A stretch of 64,000 nt of DNA from Massilia sp. PAMC28688 (GTDB lineage Bacteria; Pseudomonadota; Gammaproteobacteria; Burkholderiales; Burkholderiaceae_D): contig NZ_CP080378.1 in the NCBI RefSeq assembly GCF_019443445.1, positions 2,976,001-3,040,000 of the forward strand. The letters run 5' to 3'. The position numbers and the translations under genes are program-made. A model generated the notes under the pieces. That model was not told the origin of the DNA. It worked only from the letters and a program-made list of their open reading frames with translations, and did no database searches. Within the stretch, counting starts at the first letter, position 1, and every line of letters starts with the position of its first letter. Shown piece after piece: positions 54,155-62,384 of this stretch.

Positions 54155-55636
54155 ATGGCATACAGATGGGAAACGCCAGCAAGCGTCTGGCTGGAAGACG
54201 ACAAGACGGGGCAGTTCGAGCTGGTCTCGAGCCAGGGCCTCGGCCGGATCGACTGGCAGGCGCACGCGCGCGGTCGCCTGCCCGACGTCGCCCATCTGCT
54301 TGGCGCTTCGCTGCCGGACCAGTGTTCCTGCGCCCCCATCTACCCGGAAGGCTTTGCGTTCTGCCCCACCTGCGGGCGCGCACTCAACAAGCTGGCCGGG
54401 AAAATGAAGTACCAGCCCGACTGGTGGGGCGCGTGGAGCGACCAGTTCCTGCCGCGCCATGTCCCGCACGGCTTGCCCGTCACTTCGCTGGCGCTCGGCG
54501 ACAGCCTGGAGGAGCGGCCGCCGGCGCCGGAAGTGGGTCGCTTCGATGTGAGCATGCCGGTGCCGCCCAACGCCCAGTGCGTGTTTGCCGCGGGTGCCTT
54601 TGGCTTTCCCGTGCAGCGCCTGCTGGCGCTGGCGTACACGCGCAACGTGCTTCAGTACTGGGACCCGCTGGCGCAGCTGTGGCACGTGATGGCTGCCGAA
54701 GATGCAGCGTCGGACCTGGCCTTTACGCGCGCCGACTACGCCTGGCTGCCGGCCCATAATCCCGCGCGCGGCGAAGTGGCCATTGTGCCGACCGACCGCG
54801 GGCTGCGCCGTCTGTGGATCAACCCGGTCAGCGAAACCTATCGCTCCGAAGCGGTGTTCGACTCGCCCCTGGCCAGTGCCCCGGGCGCCATGCGCCGCCA
54901 CATTGCCTGCCTGTTTGCCGGCGAGGGCGGCGCGCGCCTGTGGACGGCGGCCAGCGACCTGTCCACCGCCACCGAATTCGATTGCGGCGGCGCGCCCGTT
55001 CACGGCTGGTCGCGCCCGATTGGCTACGACGGCCGCCTGTTCTGGCTCCACGCCGAGGGTCAGCTGATCTGGCAGCCGGGGACCGAACCGCAATGGCTGC
55101 CGTGGCCTGCCGGATGGACCCCGCGGCTGGAGTTTGGCGGCCCCACCCAGAGCCGGGACGGCCGCCTGTGGCTGATCGGTCATGGCGACCAGTCCTATTC
55201 ATTCCTTGAACTGGGCAAGGCGCGCGGCCAGCAGGAACAGATCAGCGGCGCGCGCCTCGGTTTTGCCAGCCTGCTGTTCCGGCGCGGCCATGCGGTGGTG
55301 GCCGAACCGTGGGACATGGAGCATGTGGAAGACCCGCACGATGATGACTCGCTGGTGCTGCCGCTGCTGCGCGGCTTCAATAACAACCGCAGCCAGCCCA
55401 GCGGCCTGGTACTGCGCTTTCACAAGTACACGGGGCGGGCCGAAGACGCGCTGGAAAACCGCGTGATCGCGCGCACCACGGTGGAATGGATCGGCAAGCG
55501 CAACGTGATCCTGGACGAGATTGCGCGCCTGACGCGGCCGCACGACTGCGTGCCGTTCGTGTATGACCGCTGCCTGTGGCTGCACCATCCGGACTGGAAC
55601 CAGGTGCGCGGCTGGCATCTGGACGAGCTGCCGTGA
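54155..55636 (+). CDS. Tubulin-operon protein 1: zinc ribbon plus beta-rich region, unknown
   Basis: A 493-residue soluble protein I do not recognise. Residues 57-73 form a zinc ribbon, C-x-C-x10-C-x2-C (CSCAPIYPEGFAFCPTCG). The remaining 400 residues have repeated Trp/Gly beta motifs (GYDGRLFWLHAEGQLIWQPG; RDGRLWLIGHGDQSYSFLEL) that look like propeller or WD-type blades. GGAAGG lies 6 nt before the ATG at 54155; a TATGAT box at 54095-54100 may be the -10. It is the first gene of a five-gene operon with a tubulin-like GTPase, and its stop overlaps the next start (TGATG). Confidence 0.72.
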   Translation: MAYRWETPASVWLEDDKTGQFELVSSQGLGRIDWQAHARGRLPDVAHLLGASLPDQCSCAPIYPEGFAFCPTCGRALNKLAGKMKYQPDWWGAWSDQFLPRHVPHGLPVTSLALGDSLEERPPAPEVGRFDVSMPVPPNAQCVFAAGAFGFPVQRLLALAYTRNVLQYWDPLAQLWHVMAAEDAASDLAFTRADYAWLPAHNPARGEVAIVPTDRGLRRLWINPVSETYRSEAVFDSPLASAPGAMRRHIACLFAGEGGARLWTAASDLSTATEFDCGGAPVHGWSRPIGYDGRLFWLHAEGQLIWQPGTEPQWLPWPAGWTPRLEFGGPTQSRDGRLWLIGHGDQSYSFLELGKARGQQEQISGARLGFASLLFRRGHAVVAEPWDMEHVEDPHDDDSLVLPLLRGFNNNRSQPSGLVLRFHKYTGRAEDALENRVIARTTVEWIGKRNVILDEIARLTRPHDCVPFVYDRCLWLHHPDWNQVRGWHLDELP

Positions 55637-57120
55637 TGCGGGCCCTCCGCTTCGCCGCCTGCGCCGCGCTGGCTTGCGCCGCGCTGCCGGCGCTGGCCGT
55701 GCCGCAGGTGTTTTTGGTCCAGAACTCGGGCTGGATGGAGCCGTTCTACACCGACCCCGGTTCGCGCTACAAGGCGCTGGTGACGGAACTGGTGCTGGCG
55801 GTGGCGCAGCCGGGCGACCCCATGGTGCTCGCCGCGTTCAACCAGAGCCGGCCCGGCGCGCCTTCGCCCAGGGCCCTGCTGTCGTTCAAGTTCGATGCAA
55901 AGACCGCGCGCCAGAGCGTGAGCGGTGCGCTGGCCGGGCTGGAACTGGCGCGCAAGCCTGGCAGCAGTGCGTATGCCGACACCGACCTCAATGAAGCGGT
56001 CAGTTCGGCCGTGGGCAGCGCGCTGGGCGGCAAGCCCGGGCTGGTGTGGCTGATCACGAACAACCGCAACAGCCCCAATAATGACCAGGAAACCGCGCGC
56101 CGCAACCGCGAGTTCTACGAGCTGATTCACCGTGGCGGCGCGATCACACGCGCGCTTGCCTTTCCCCTGCAAATGCCGGTGGCCGGTACCCACTACAAGG
56201 CCAATGGCCTGATGGTGTACGTGTTTGCCGTGGGCGACGAAGGCGCGCGCGACCTCAAGGCGCTGGTGGCCTCAGGCGCCATCGCCAGGGTAATCACCGA
56301 GCCGCCCGCGCGCCTCAAGCCCCTGGACCAGGACACGGTGCGGCTGGTGCCGCGCAAGGTCAGCGACGCGCCCGGCGTGTCGTTTGCGATGGGGCAGGGC
56401 GGCATGCTGCTGGCGAATGTGGACGCGGCGGCGAAAACGCCGGCCGCCAAAATCGAATGGCAGCTCGAAAACACCATGTACCCGTACACCATCGCCAGCG
56501 CCACCATCAGCGCGCGCTCGAAGCTGGGCGGCGAAGATCGCAAGATTGAACTGGGCGAGCGCACCGTGCGCGCGCTGGCACCGGGCAAGAGCGCGCCGCT
56601 GTCGTCGCAGATGACACTACCCGTCAAGCAGCTGCCGGGCGCCTGGTCGATGGCGGCGATTGGCAGTGCCGGTTCGGCCTACGTCATGCCCGGCCAGATC
56701 GAGCTGCGGCTGGACGGCCAGCGGCTGGAACTGTCGCAGGCCTTCCGCGCACGCATGGCGGCCCTGTTCCCGGGCGACCCGCTGCCCGACATCTTCACGC
56801 CCCCGGCGCAGATCAAGACCTCGGTGGCGCGCTTGCCGCTGCAGGTGCGCGTGCATTACGGCGTGGGCCCGCTGGTGGCGCTGATCGGCGGCGGCCTGCT
56901 GCTGCTTGGTGCGCTTGCTGCGGCGGCGCTGGCATTTGGGCGGCCGCGCAAGGTGCAGCTGACGGTCGAGGACGAGTTGCGCACCATGCAGGCCCGCGCC
57001 GGTACCACCCAGCCCATCTTCGACAAGGCCGGCAACAAGGTCGCGCAGTTGAAGACGACGATATTCGGAAGCGAGCTGATTGACCTGCGCGAAGGTGCGC
57101 AGGTGCGGCTGGGCCGCTGA
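55636..57120 (+). CDS. Tubulin-operon protein 2: membrane-anchored vWA-like protein
   Basis: A 494-residue protein with a signal peptide (residues 1-22), a vWA-like Rossmann domain at the N-terminus, a beta-rich middle (about 260-400), one membrane helix near 418-442 (VGPLVALIGGGLLLLGALAA) and a 60-residue cytoplasmic tail. In true vWA domains the first strand ends with DxSxS; here it is VFLVQNSGWMEPF, so the metal site is missing. GKPGLVWLITNNRNSPNN matches a later strand and loop. The topology puts the vWA-like part in the periplasm and the tail facing the GTPase. Confidence 0.72.
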   Translation: MRALRFAACAALACAALPALAVPQVFLVQNSGWMEPFYTDPGSRYKALVTELVLAVAQPGDPMVLAAFNQSRPGAPSPRALLSFKFDAKTARQSVSGALAGLELARKPGSSAYADTDLNEAVSSAVGSALGGKPGLVWLITNNRNSPNNDQETARRNREFYELIHRGGAITRALAFPLQMPVAGTHYKANGLMVYVFAVGDEGARDLKALVASGAIARVITEPPARLKPLDQDTVRLVPRKVSDAPGVSFAMGQGGMLLANVDAAAKTPAAKIEWQLENTMYPYTIASATISARSKLGGEDRKIELGERTVRALAPGKSAPLSSQMTLPVKQLPGAWSMAAIGSAGSAYVMPGQIELRLDGQRLELSQAFRARMAALFPGDPLPDIFTPPAQIKTSVARLPLQVRVHYGVGPLVALIGGGLLLLGALAAAALAFGRPRKVQLTVEDELRTMQARAGTTQPIFDKAGNKVAQLKTTIFGSELIDLREGAQVRLGR

Positions 57121-57163
57121 CCACATTAACGCATCAACCTATTTTTATAAACGGGACTTATCA

Positions 57164-57598
57164 ATGCAAATCAATACCCCACCGCCACCCGACCCAGGCT
57201 TCAAGCTGCCAGGCGACGAAAAGGCCTCGCCCGATCCGCTGCCAAAGAATCCTGAAACGGCCGGCATGCCGGTGGAAATCGCACCGGTCGAAGGCGCCCC
57301 CGTCACCGACACATCGACCCGTGACCTGGCCATTGGCGGGGCGGTTTTCCTGGTGCTGCTGATCGTATTCTTTTTTGTTCGTAACGCCTACGTCCACCAC
57401 CTCGTGGTCAAGCGGGTGGCGCCGTCGTCGGCCGGCAGCGCCGGCTGGCTGCTGTTTGTGGGCCTGGGCTTCATCAGCGCCGCCGCGGTGCTGGCGATCA
57501 TCAACGCCAGCAAGTTCCTCACTTTTGCCGTCACCGCTCCCCTGGTGCTGGTGGGGCTGGTAGCGCTGGCCGCCGCGCTGTTTGTCGGCCGCCGCTGA
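57164..57598 (+). CDS. Tubulin-operon protein 3: small multi-pass membrane protein
   Basis: A 144-residue protein with a Pro-rich, acidic N-terminal 45 residues (INTPPPPDPGFKLPGDE) and three membrane helices: LAIGGAVFLVLLIVFFFV, AGWLLFVGLGFISAAAVLAI and FLTFAVTAPLVLVGLVALA. I recognise no family. The ATG at 57164 is chosen because the longer frame overlaps the stop of the previous gene and has no ribosome site. It lies 43 nt after protein 2 and 30 nt before the GTPase. It is a good candidate for a membrane receptor or channel partner of the GTPase. Confidence 0.7.
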   Translation: MQINTPPPPDPGFKLPGDEKASPDPLPKNPETAGMPVEIAPVEGAPVTDTSTRDLAIGGAVFLVLLIVFFFVRNAYVHHLVVKRVAPSSAGSAGWLLFVGLGFISAAAVLAIINASKFLTFAVTAPLVLVGLVALAAALFVGRR

Positions 57599-57628
57599 GT
57601 CGCCCTTGATATTTACTGAAAGCTGAAC

Positions 57629-60600
57629 ATGGCAGAGTTTCCCAATCCAGGCACCGGCAAGAAGGCCGAACTCAAAGTCGACCTGCGTCCCACGCTGTTC
57701 ATCGGCGCGGGCGGCACCGGCATGGAAGTCATGCTGCGCATCCGCCGCCGCATCTTGTCGGAAGTATGGAACCGGCATAATCCGACGCGGGTCGAGTCCA
57801 TCGGCCAGTTCCCGGTGGCGCGCTTTTTGCACTTTGACCTCGATAACAATGCCATCATCGACGAAGGCAAGTCGCAGCGCACCGATCCCTGGTATGAGCT
57901 GGTCAAGCTGACCGACGACGAGCGCCTCGTCGAGCCGATCGACCTGCCGCAGTATCATGAGTCCGACGACAGCCTGTCGCGCTTTCCCCTGATTGAAAAC
58001 TGGATGCCGCTGCGGCCAAAAAAACTGCGCTCGCTCGGCATCGACCCATCCAAGGGCGCGGGCCAGATCCGCGCCGTCGCGCGCCTGTACCTGTTCGACA
58101 AATACCCCAAGCTGCGCAGCCGGATCAAGGGCGCCCTCAATTTTTTGAGCAGCAACGCCGGCAACGAACGCAAGGAAAACTACCAGCGCCTTGGCTTGCA
58201 GGTTGATACCTCCAAGTTCCGCATCGTCGTCATCGCTTCCTGCGCCGGCGGCACCGGCGCCGGCACTGCCATTGACCTGGGCTGGATCTCCAAGGCCATC
58301 GCGCGCCAGGAAGTGTCGGACAACCAGGTCGACCTGGTCATGCTGCTGCCGGCCGGTTACGCCAAGGCCAACAAGGAGCGCACCGAAGCGAATGCCTACG
58401 CCACGCTCATGGAGCTGGAAACGACCATGCGCGACATGAATGCGCAGGTGCGCTGGGCCGATCCGGACAGCCTGGTCGGCAAGGGCGCGCCGTTCGACGA
58501 CGTGTATTTTGTCGACACCGCCAACCTGGCCAACAAGGCCACGCAGGACATCAAGGATGTCTACCAGATGGTGGCCGACACGCTGTTCGAAGACTTCGCC
58601 TCGGCCGATTTTGCCAACCGCAAGCGCTCGATCGCGGTCAACCAGCAGCAGCACAAGCTGGGACCATTCAATCCGCGCGTCCCGGAGCAGCGCTTCGGCG
58701 ACATGCGCCTGTCGTACTCCAAGGTGTATTCGGCCTTTGGCCAGGCCATTCTGGATACCCAGCAAAGTCTGCGCGACGATATCCGCGCCTATGAGCTGGC
58801 GGCGCTCATGGTCAAGGCTTTCTTTGGCCTGGTGGGCAGCGACGGCACCGCAGCGCGCCGCGCCGGCGATCAGGAACGCGACATCTTCATGCGCGAACAA
58901 ATGGCCATGAGCGAGCATCCGTTTGACGAATTCCCGGACTTTCGCAAGGGGACGGTGGACGTGACGCCGTTCCAGGAGTACTCGCTGACTGACCAGCTCC
59001 TGATGGACAAGGACGGACGCTCTCTGCTGGAACGGGTCGAGAGCAAGGTGCAGCTGGAGATGGACCGCATCATGGGCTCCTACGACATTGGCGTGTGGCG
59101 CGAAAAAGTGGCCGAGCTGCTGCCGCACCTGGAGCGCGACGCCATCCGCGAAGCCGGCGCCACGGCGGAAACGAGCGAAGACCGCATCAAGCGTCACACG
59201 GCCGAACTGCTGGCCCGCCTGAAGGGCAGGGCGCGCGAGCAGCTGTACGCGCTGCTCGACGACCGCAAGCAGGGCGGCCTCGAGTTCGTGCTGTCGCTGC
59301 TGGAACAGATCAAGGCGAGATTGCTGCAGCGCGACCTGGGCAACGCCGAACGCAACGGCAAGCGCTATCGCGATATCCGCGACGCGCTGCGCACGCGCCA
59401 GGTGGAAGAGTCGCTCGGCAACCTGTCGCAGGCAGCCGGCCGCCTGTTCGGAAAAGATGCGCAGGCGCGCGAAATCATGACCCACTTGAAGCGCGATATT
59501 GCCGACTATCTGCGCTTTCACCTGCTGGCAGTGGCCGCAGGCCAGTCGATTGAAGTCATGCGCGGCATGTCGGCCTGGCTGGGCGATCCGCAGTCCCTGG
59601 ACGACGCCGGCCAGGCCGAGTGGAGCGGCATCGCCGGTGAATTCCAGGAGGGCCGGCGCTGCGTGCAGGCCATGCTGGGCGCGGTGGACCAGCGCATTGC
59701 GCAGCTGCGCGCCGATGCGCGCCATGAACACGCCACCTACATCAAGCTGGCCGGCGACGAGCTGCCGGCGCCGGTGCGCCTGACCGGCGACATCAGCGCC
59801 TGGAGCGAAGAAGTGCTGCTCGAGTTTGGCGGCTCCTCGCGCCTGTTCCCGCAGCTGGGTGACGACCGCCTGCGCGCCACGCTGCTGCTCAAACTGTTCC
59901 GGCGCGCCCAGACCCAGCTCTCGGCACTGCAGCTGGACGAGGAGCCGGCCGACCCGCTGCTGGTACGACTGGGCGCCATGTCGCCGCAGGAGCGCCAGCG
60001 CATCTTCAATGAGTGGATCAAGAGCGCCATGCCGTGGGTGAACGCCCGTTTTTCGGCCGAGTTCACCCCCAAGGCCGACCAGTTCAAGTGCTTTATCGGC
60101 GTGGGCGACGTCAACGCCTGGCGCAAGCTGGAAGACGAGATCAAGGCGGCAGTGCCCACCGGCTCCTTCCATGGCGATCTGGTTTCCATCGTCAACACCG
60201 GCATCAGCGGCAAGGCCGTTTGCTACATCGAGCTGTCGGGCTTTCCCATGACGGTGCTGCGCGGCCTGCCGACCTGGCGTACCTCGTACCAGATCGAGAA
60301 CCCCAAGATCCCGACCCACCTGCATTTTGATGCGACGCGCTTCCGTCATCCGATCTCACCGTCGATGGATGAACTGAACCGTCTGGCCGACGACTACGAA
60401 TGGTTCCTGCAGGCGGTGGCACTGGGTGTCATCAAGCGCAAGGCCGATCTGGCCGACCGCGAAGCGTCGTTCCAGCCACGCGGCCAGTACCTGTTTGAAG
60501 TGGAGCCGGGATCGGGCGAGTGGCTGCAGATTGGTAACGAGTTTGCGATCCGCTCCAATGGCCTGCCGCCGTACTACCGCGAACAGGTGATCGGCGCGGT

Positions 60601-61276
60601 CCAGCAGCGCCTGGCGAACATGGGTCCGCACCAGCTCACGCTGCTGGCCGCGCTGATGCGTCACTACCAGCAGCGTGTGTACGAACCCAAACTGGAAATG
60701 GACGAAACCGGCGCCCAGCTGCCATCGCCATCGCTGCCCAACATCACGGCCAGGCGATTGTATGATGCCTGGCTGCGCCGCGCACAGTCGATGCAGCCCG
60801 AGCTCACCACGCGCGCCGTCGACCTGGCCACGGCAAGTCTGGCGCAGTGGTCCGACCTGGTCCCCAATTCGGCCAGCGATGCCTATGCATGGGAAGTCGA
60901 ACGCGCCATCGACAAGCGCGTGATCCGCGCCGACTACCTGGCCAGCGACGAGGAGGCGGCCCAGGTGCTGCAGCAGCGTGTGCAGTCGCAGGCGGCCGCC
61001 GCGTCCTCCGTTGCCTACATGGCGCCGGTAGCGGGCGTAGCGCCATCAACGCGCTTCAAGGTATTCCTCCATGGAGCCCAGCAAGGACCCTACATGGTCG
61101 AGGAACTGGCCGTGCGCGTGGCGCGCGGCGAAGTGGGGCCGGAGACCAAGGTGTGGAACATGCAATGGAACCCGAAGGCAGATAAATGGAAGCTGGCTGG
61201 TGACCAGCCGGAACTGGCGGGGCTGTTCGACAATGCCATCCCCGACCCCGATGACGACATACCCGATCCGGACTAA
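57629..61276 (+). CDS. Tubulin-operon protein 4: tubulin/FtsZ-like GTPase with C-terminal GYF domain
   Basis: A 1215-residue protein. LRPTLFIGAGGTGMEVMLRI (residues 20-39) is the nucleotide-binding start of tubulin-like folds, and VVIASCAGGTGAGTAIDLGW (200-219) is the tubulin signature GGTGxG loop. Together they indicate GTP binding of the prokaryotic tubulin-like (Tubulin_2/FtsZ-like) type. About 800 further residues are helical, and residues about 1140-1195 form a GYF/DUF4339 domain (FKVFLHGAQQGPYMVEELA; WNPKADKWKLAG) followed by an acidic tail (DPDDDIPDPD). It probably assembles at or near the membrane, with GYF binding proline-rich partners such as protein 5. Confidence 0.85.
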   Translation: MAEFPNPGTGKKAELKVDLRPTLFIGAGGTGMEVMLRIRRRILSEVWNRHNPTRVESIGQFPVARFLHFDLDNNAIIDEGKSQRTDPWYELVKLTDDERLVEPIDLPQYHESDDSLSRFPLIENWMPLRPKKLRSLGIDPSKGAGQIRAVARLYLFDKYPKLRSRIKGALNFLSSNAGNERKENYQRLGLQVDTSKFRIVVIASCAGGTGAGTAIDLGWISKAIARQEVSDNQVDLVMLLPAGYAKANKERTEANAYATLMELETTMRDMNAQVRWADPDSLVGKGAPFDDVYFVDTANLANKATQDIKDVYQMVADTLFEDFASADFANRKRSIAVNQQQHKLGPFNPRVPEQRFGDMRLSYSKVYSAFGQAILDTQQSLRDDIRAYELAALMVKAFFGLVGSDGTAARRAGDQERDIFMREQMAMSEHPFDEFPDFRKGTVDVTPFQEYSLTDQLLMDKDGRSLLERVESKVQLEMDRIMGSYDIGVWREKVAELLPHLERDAIREAGATAETSEDRIKRHTAELLARLKGRAREQLYALLDDRKQGGLEFVLSLLEQIKARLLQRDLGNAERNGKRYRDIRDALRTRQVEESLGNLSQAAGRLFGKDAQAREIMTHLKRDIADYLRFHLLAVAAGQSIEVMRGMSAWLGDPQSLDDAGQAEWSGIAGEFQEGRRCVQAMLGAVDQRIAQLRADARHEHATYIKLAGDELPAPVRLTGDISAWSEEVLLEFGGSSRLFPQLGDDRLRATLLLKLFRRAQTQLSALQLDEEPADPLLVRLGAMSPQERQRIFNEWIKSAMPWVNARFSAEFTPKADQFKCFIGVGDVNAWRKLEDEIKAAVPTGSFHGDLVSIVNTGISGKAVCYIELSGFPMTVLRGLPTWRTSYQIENPKIPTHLHFDATRFRHPISPSMDELNRLADDYEWFLQAVALGVIKRKADLADREASFQPRGQYLFEVEPGSGEWLQIGNEFAIRSNGLPPYYREQVIGAVQQRLANMGPHQLTLLAALMRHYQQRVYEPKLEMDETGAQLPSPSLPNITARRLYDAWLRRAQSMQPELTTRAVDLATASLAQWSDLVPNSASDAYAWEVERAIDKRVIRADYLASDEEAAQVLQQRVQSQAAAASSVAYMAPVAGVAPSTRFKVFLHGAQQGPYMVEELAVRVARGEVGPETKVWNMQWNPKADKWKLAGDQPELAGLFDNAIPDPDDDIPDPD

Positions 61277-61279
61277 GGC

Positions 61280-62380
61280 ATGAACCTGCAAGACCAAGTT
61301 GTTTTCCGTTGTATCCACGCGGCCTGTGCGCGGCAAATGCCGCGCAGGGTCAATTTCTGCCCATGGTGCGGCACGGGCCAGCATGATGGCGTGGTCAATC
61401 CCGCCCATGTGGCGCGGCCGGCGCAGGCCGAGTACCAGGCGGCGATGCCATACGTCCCGCCGGCGCCACCTGCGCCACCTGCGCCACCTCCCGCACCATC
61501 TGCCGGCGAACCTGCTGCGCCCGTGACGCCGGCATGGGTTCCGCCCGCTCCGGCGCCGGCTGCGAAGGCCGCTCCGGAGCCCGTGGTGCGGGCTGCGCCC
61601 CCGCCACCGCCCCCGCCGCCGCCCGTGCCGCCGGGCGCGCGCGGGCCGGTGCCGGCGACGCCGCCGCGGCGCGAACCGGTGCGCCTGCGCTACTGGCTCA
61701 TGGCCCTGGCTGCGCTGCTGCTGATCTGGCTGTACGCCAAGCCGGACGGCAAGAAGATCGAGAACCGCATTGAAAGCGCCATCGCGGCCAGCAAGGAATG
61801 CCGTTTCAATGACGCCCAGTCCGAACTGATCGCCCTGCGCATGACCAAGGCCACACCGGAACAGCTGGAGCGACTGCAGTCGGCCATCAACGCGGCAGTC
61901 CCCGGTTGCAACAAGAAAAAGGCGCGTGAAAAAGCGTGGGGCGAGGCGCGCGAGGCGGTTGAAAACCTGCTCGGCTCCGGGGAGTTTGCCAAGGCACAGG
62001 CGCGCCTGAGCAAATTCATCGAGAAATACCGCGAAGATGAAGACACCCGCAAGCTCAAGGCACGCATCAGCCAGCAGAGGGCAGATGCGGCGCCGATCGC
62101 GCTGCCGGTGCCGGTGGGGGAAGAGCTGCCGCCGCCGCGCCCGGCGCGCAATGCGGCGGCGATCGCGCAATCGGTGCGCAACCTGATCGATGAAGCCGAC
62201 CGTGCCCTGCGCGCCGGCGACTACATCAGCGCTTCGGAAAAGCTGGAGATCTGCATCACCATGGTCGATGAAGGCAACCGCGAATGTGCAGCCTTCAAGG
62301 TCCATGCCGACCGCATGCAGCGCGACAAGGAGCGCTGCCTGTCAGCGGGCCGCCAGTGGCTGGAAGACCGCTGCCGCTGA
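61280..62380 (+). CDS. Tubulin-operon protein 5: zinc ribbon, proline-rich linker, TM, coiled region
   Basis: A 366-residue protein. Residues 11-30 form a zinc ribbon (C-x4-C-x10-C-x2-C, ending NFCPWCG). Residues 45-130 are a linker of Pro and Ala with a run of nine prolines. One membrane helix lies near 135-152 (YWLMALAALLLIWLYAK), then a charged helical region with repeated motifs (AKAQARLSKFIEKYREDEDT; VRNLIDEADRALRAGDYISA) that resemble TPR-like helices. It starts 3 nt after the GTPase stop with AAGG as ribosome site. The proline-rich linker is a plausible ligand for the GYF domain of protein 4. Confidence 0.75.
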   Translation: MNLQDQVVFRCIHAACARQMPRRVNFCPWCGTGQHDGVVNPAHVARPAQAEYQAAMPYVPPAPPAPPAPPPAPSAGEPAAPVTPAWVPPAPAPAAKAAPEPVVRAAPPPPPPPPPVPPGARGPVPATPPRREPVRLRYWLMALAALLLIWLYAKPDGKKIENRIESAIAASKECRFNDAQSELIALRMTKATPEQLERLQSAINAAVPGCNKKKAREKAWGEAREAVENLLGSGEFAKAQARLSKFIEKYREDEDTRKLKARISQQRADAAPIALPVPVGEELPPPRPARNAAAIAQSVRNLIDEADRALRAGDYISASEKLEICITMVDEGNRECAAFKVHADRMQRDKERCLSAGRQWLEDRCR

Positions 62381-62384
62381 GCGG

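Noticed and set aside
57161..60349. A minus-strand open frame of 1062 codons opposite the tubulin-like gene
   Set aside because: Composition is His/Gln/Ala/Gly-rich without fold or ribosome site; the plus strand carries clear tubulin motifs.
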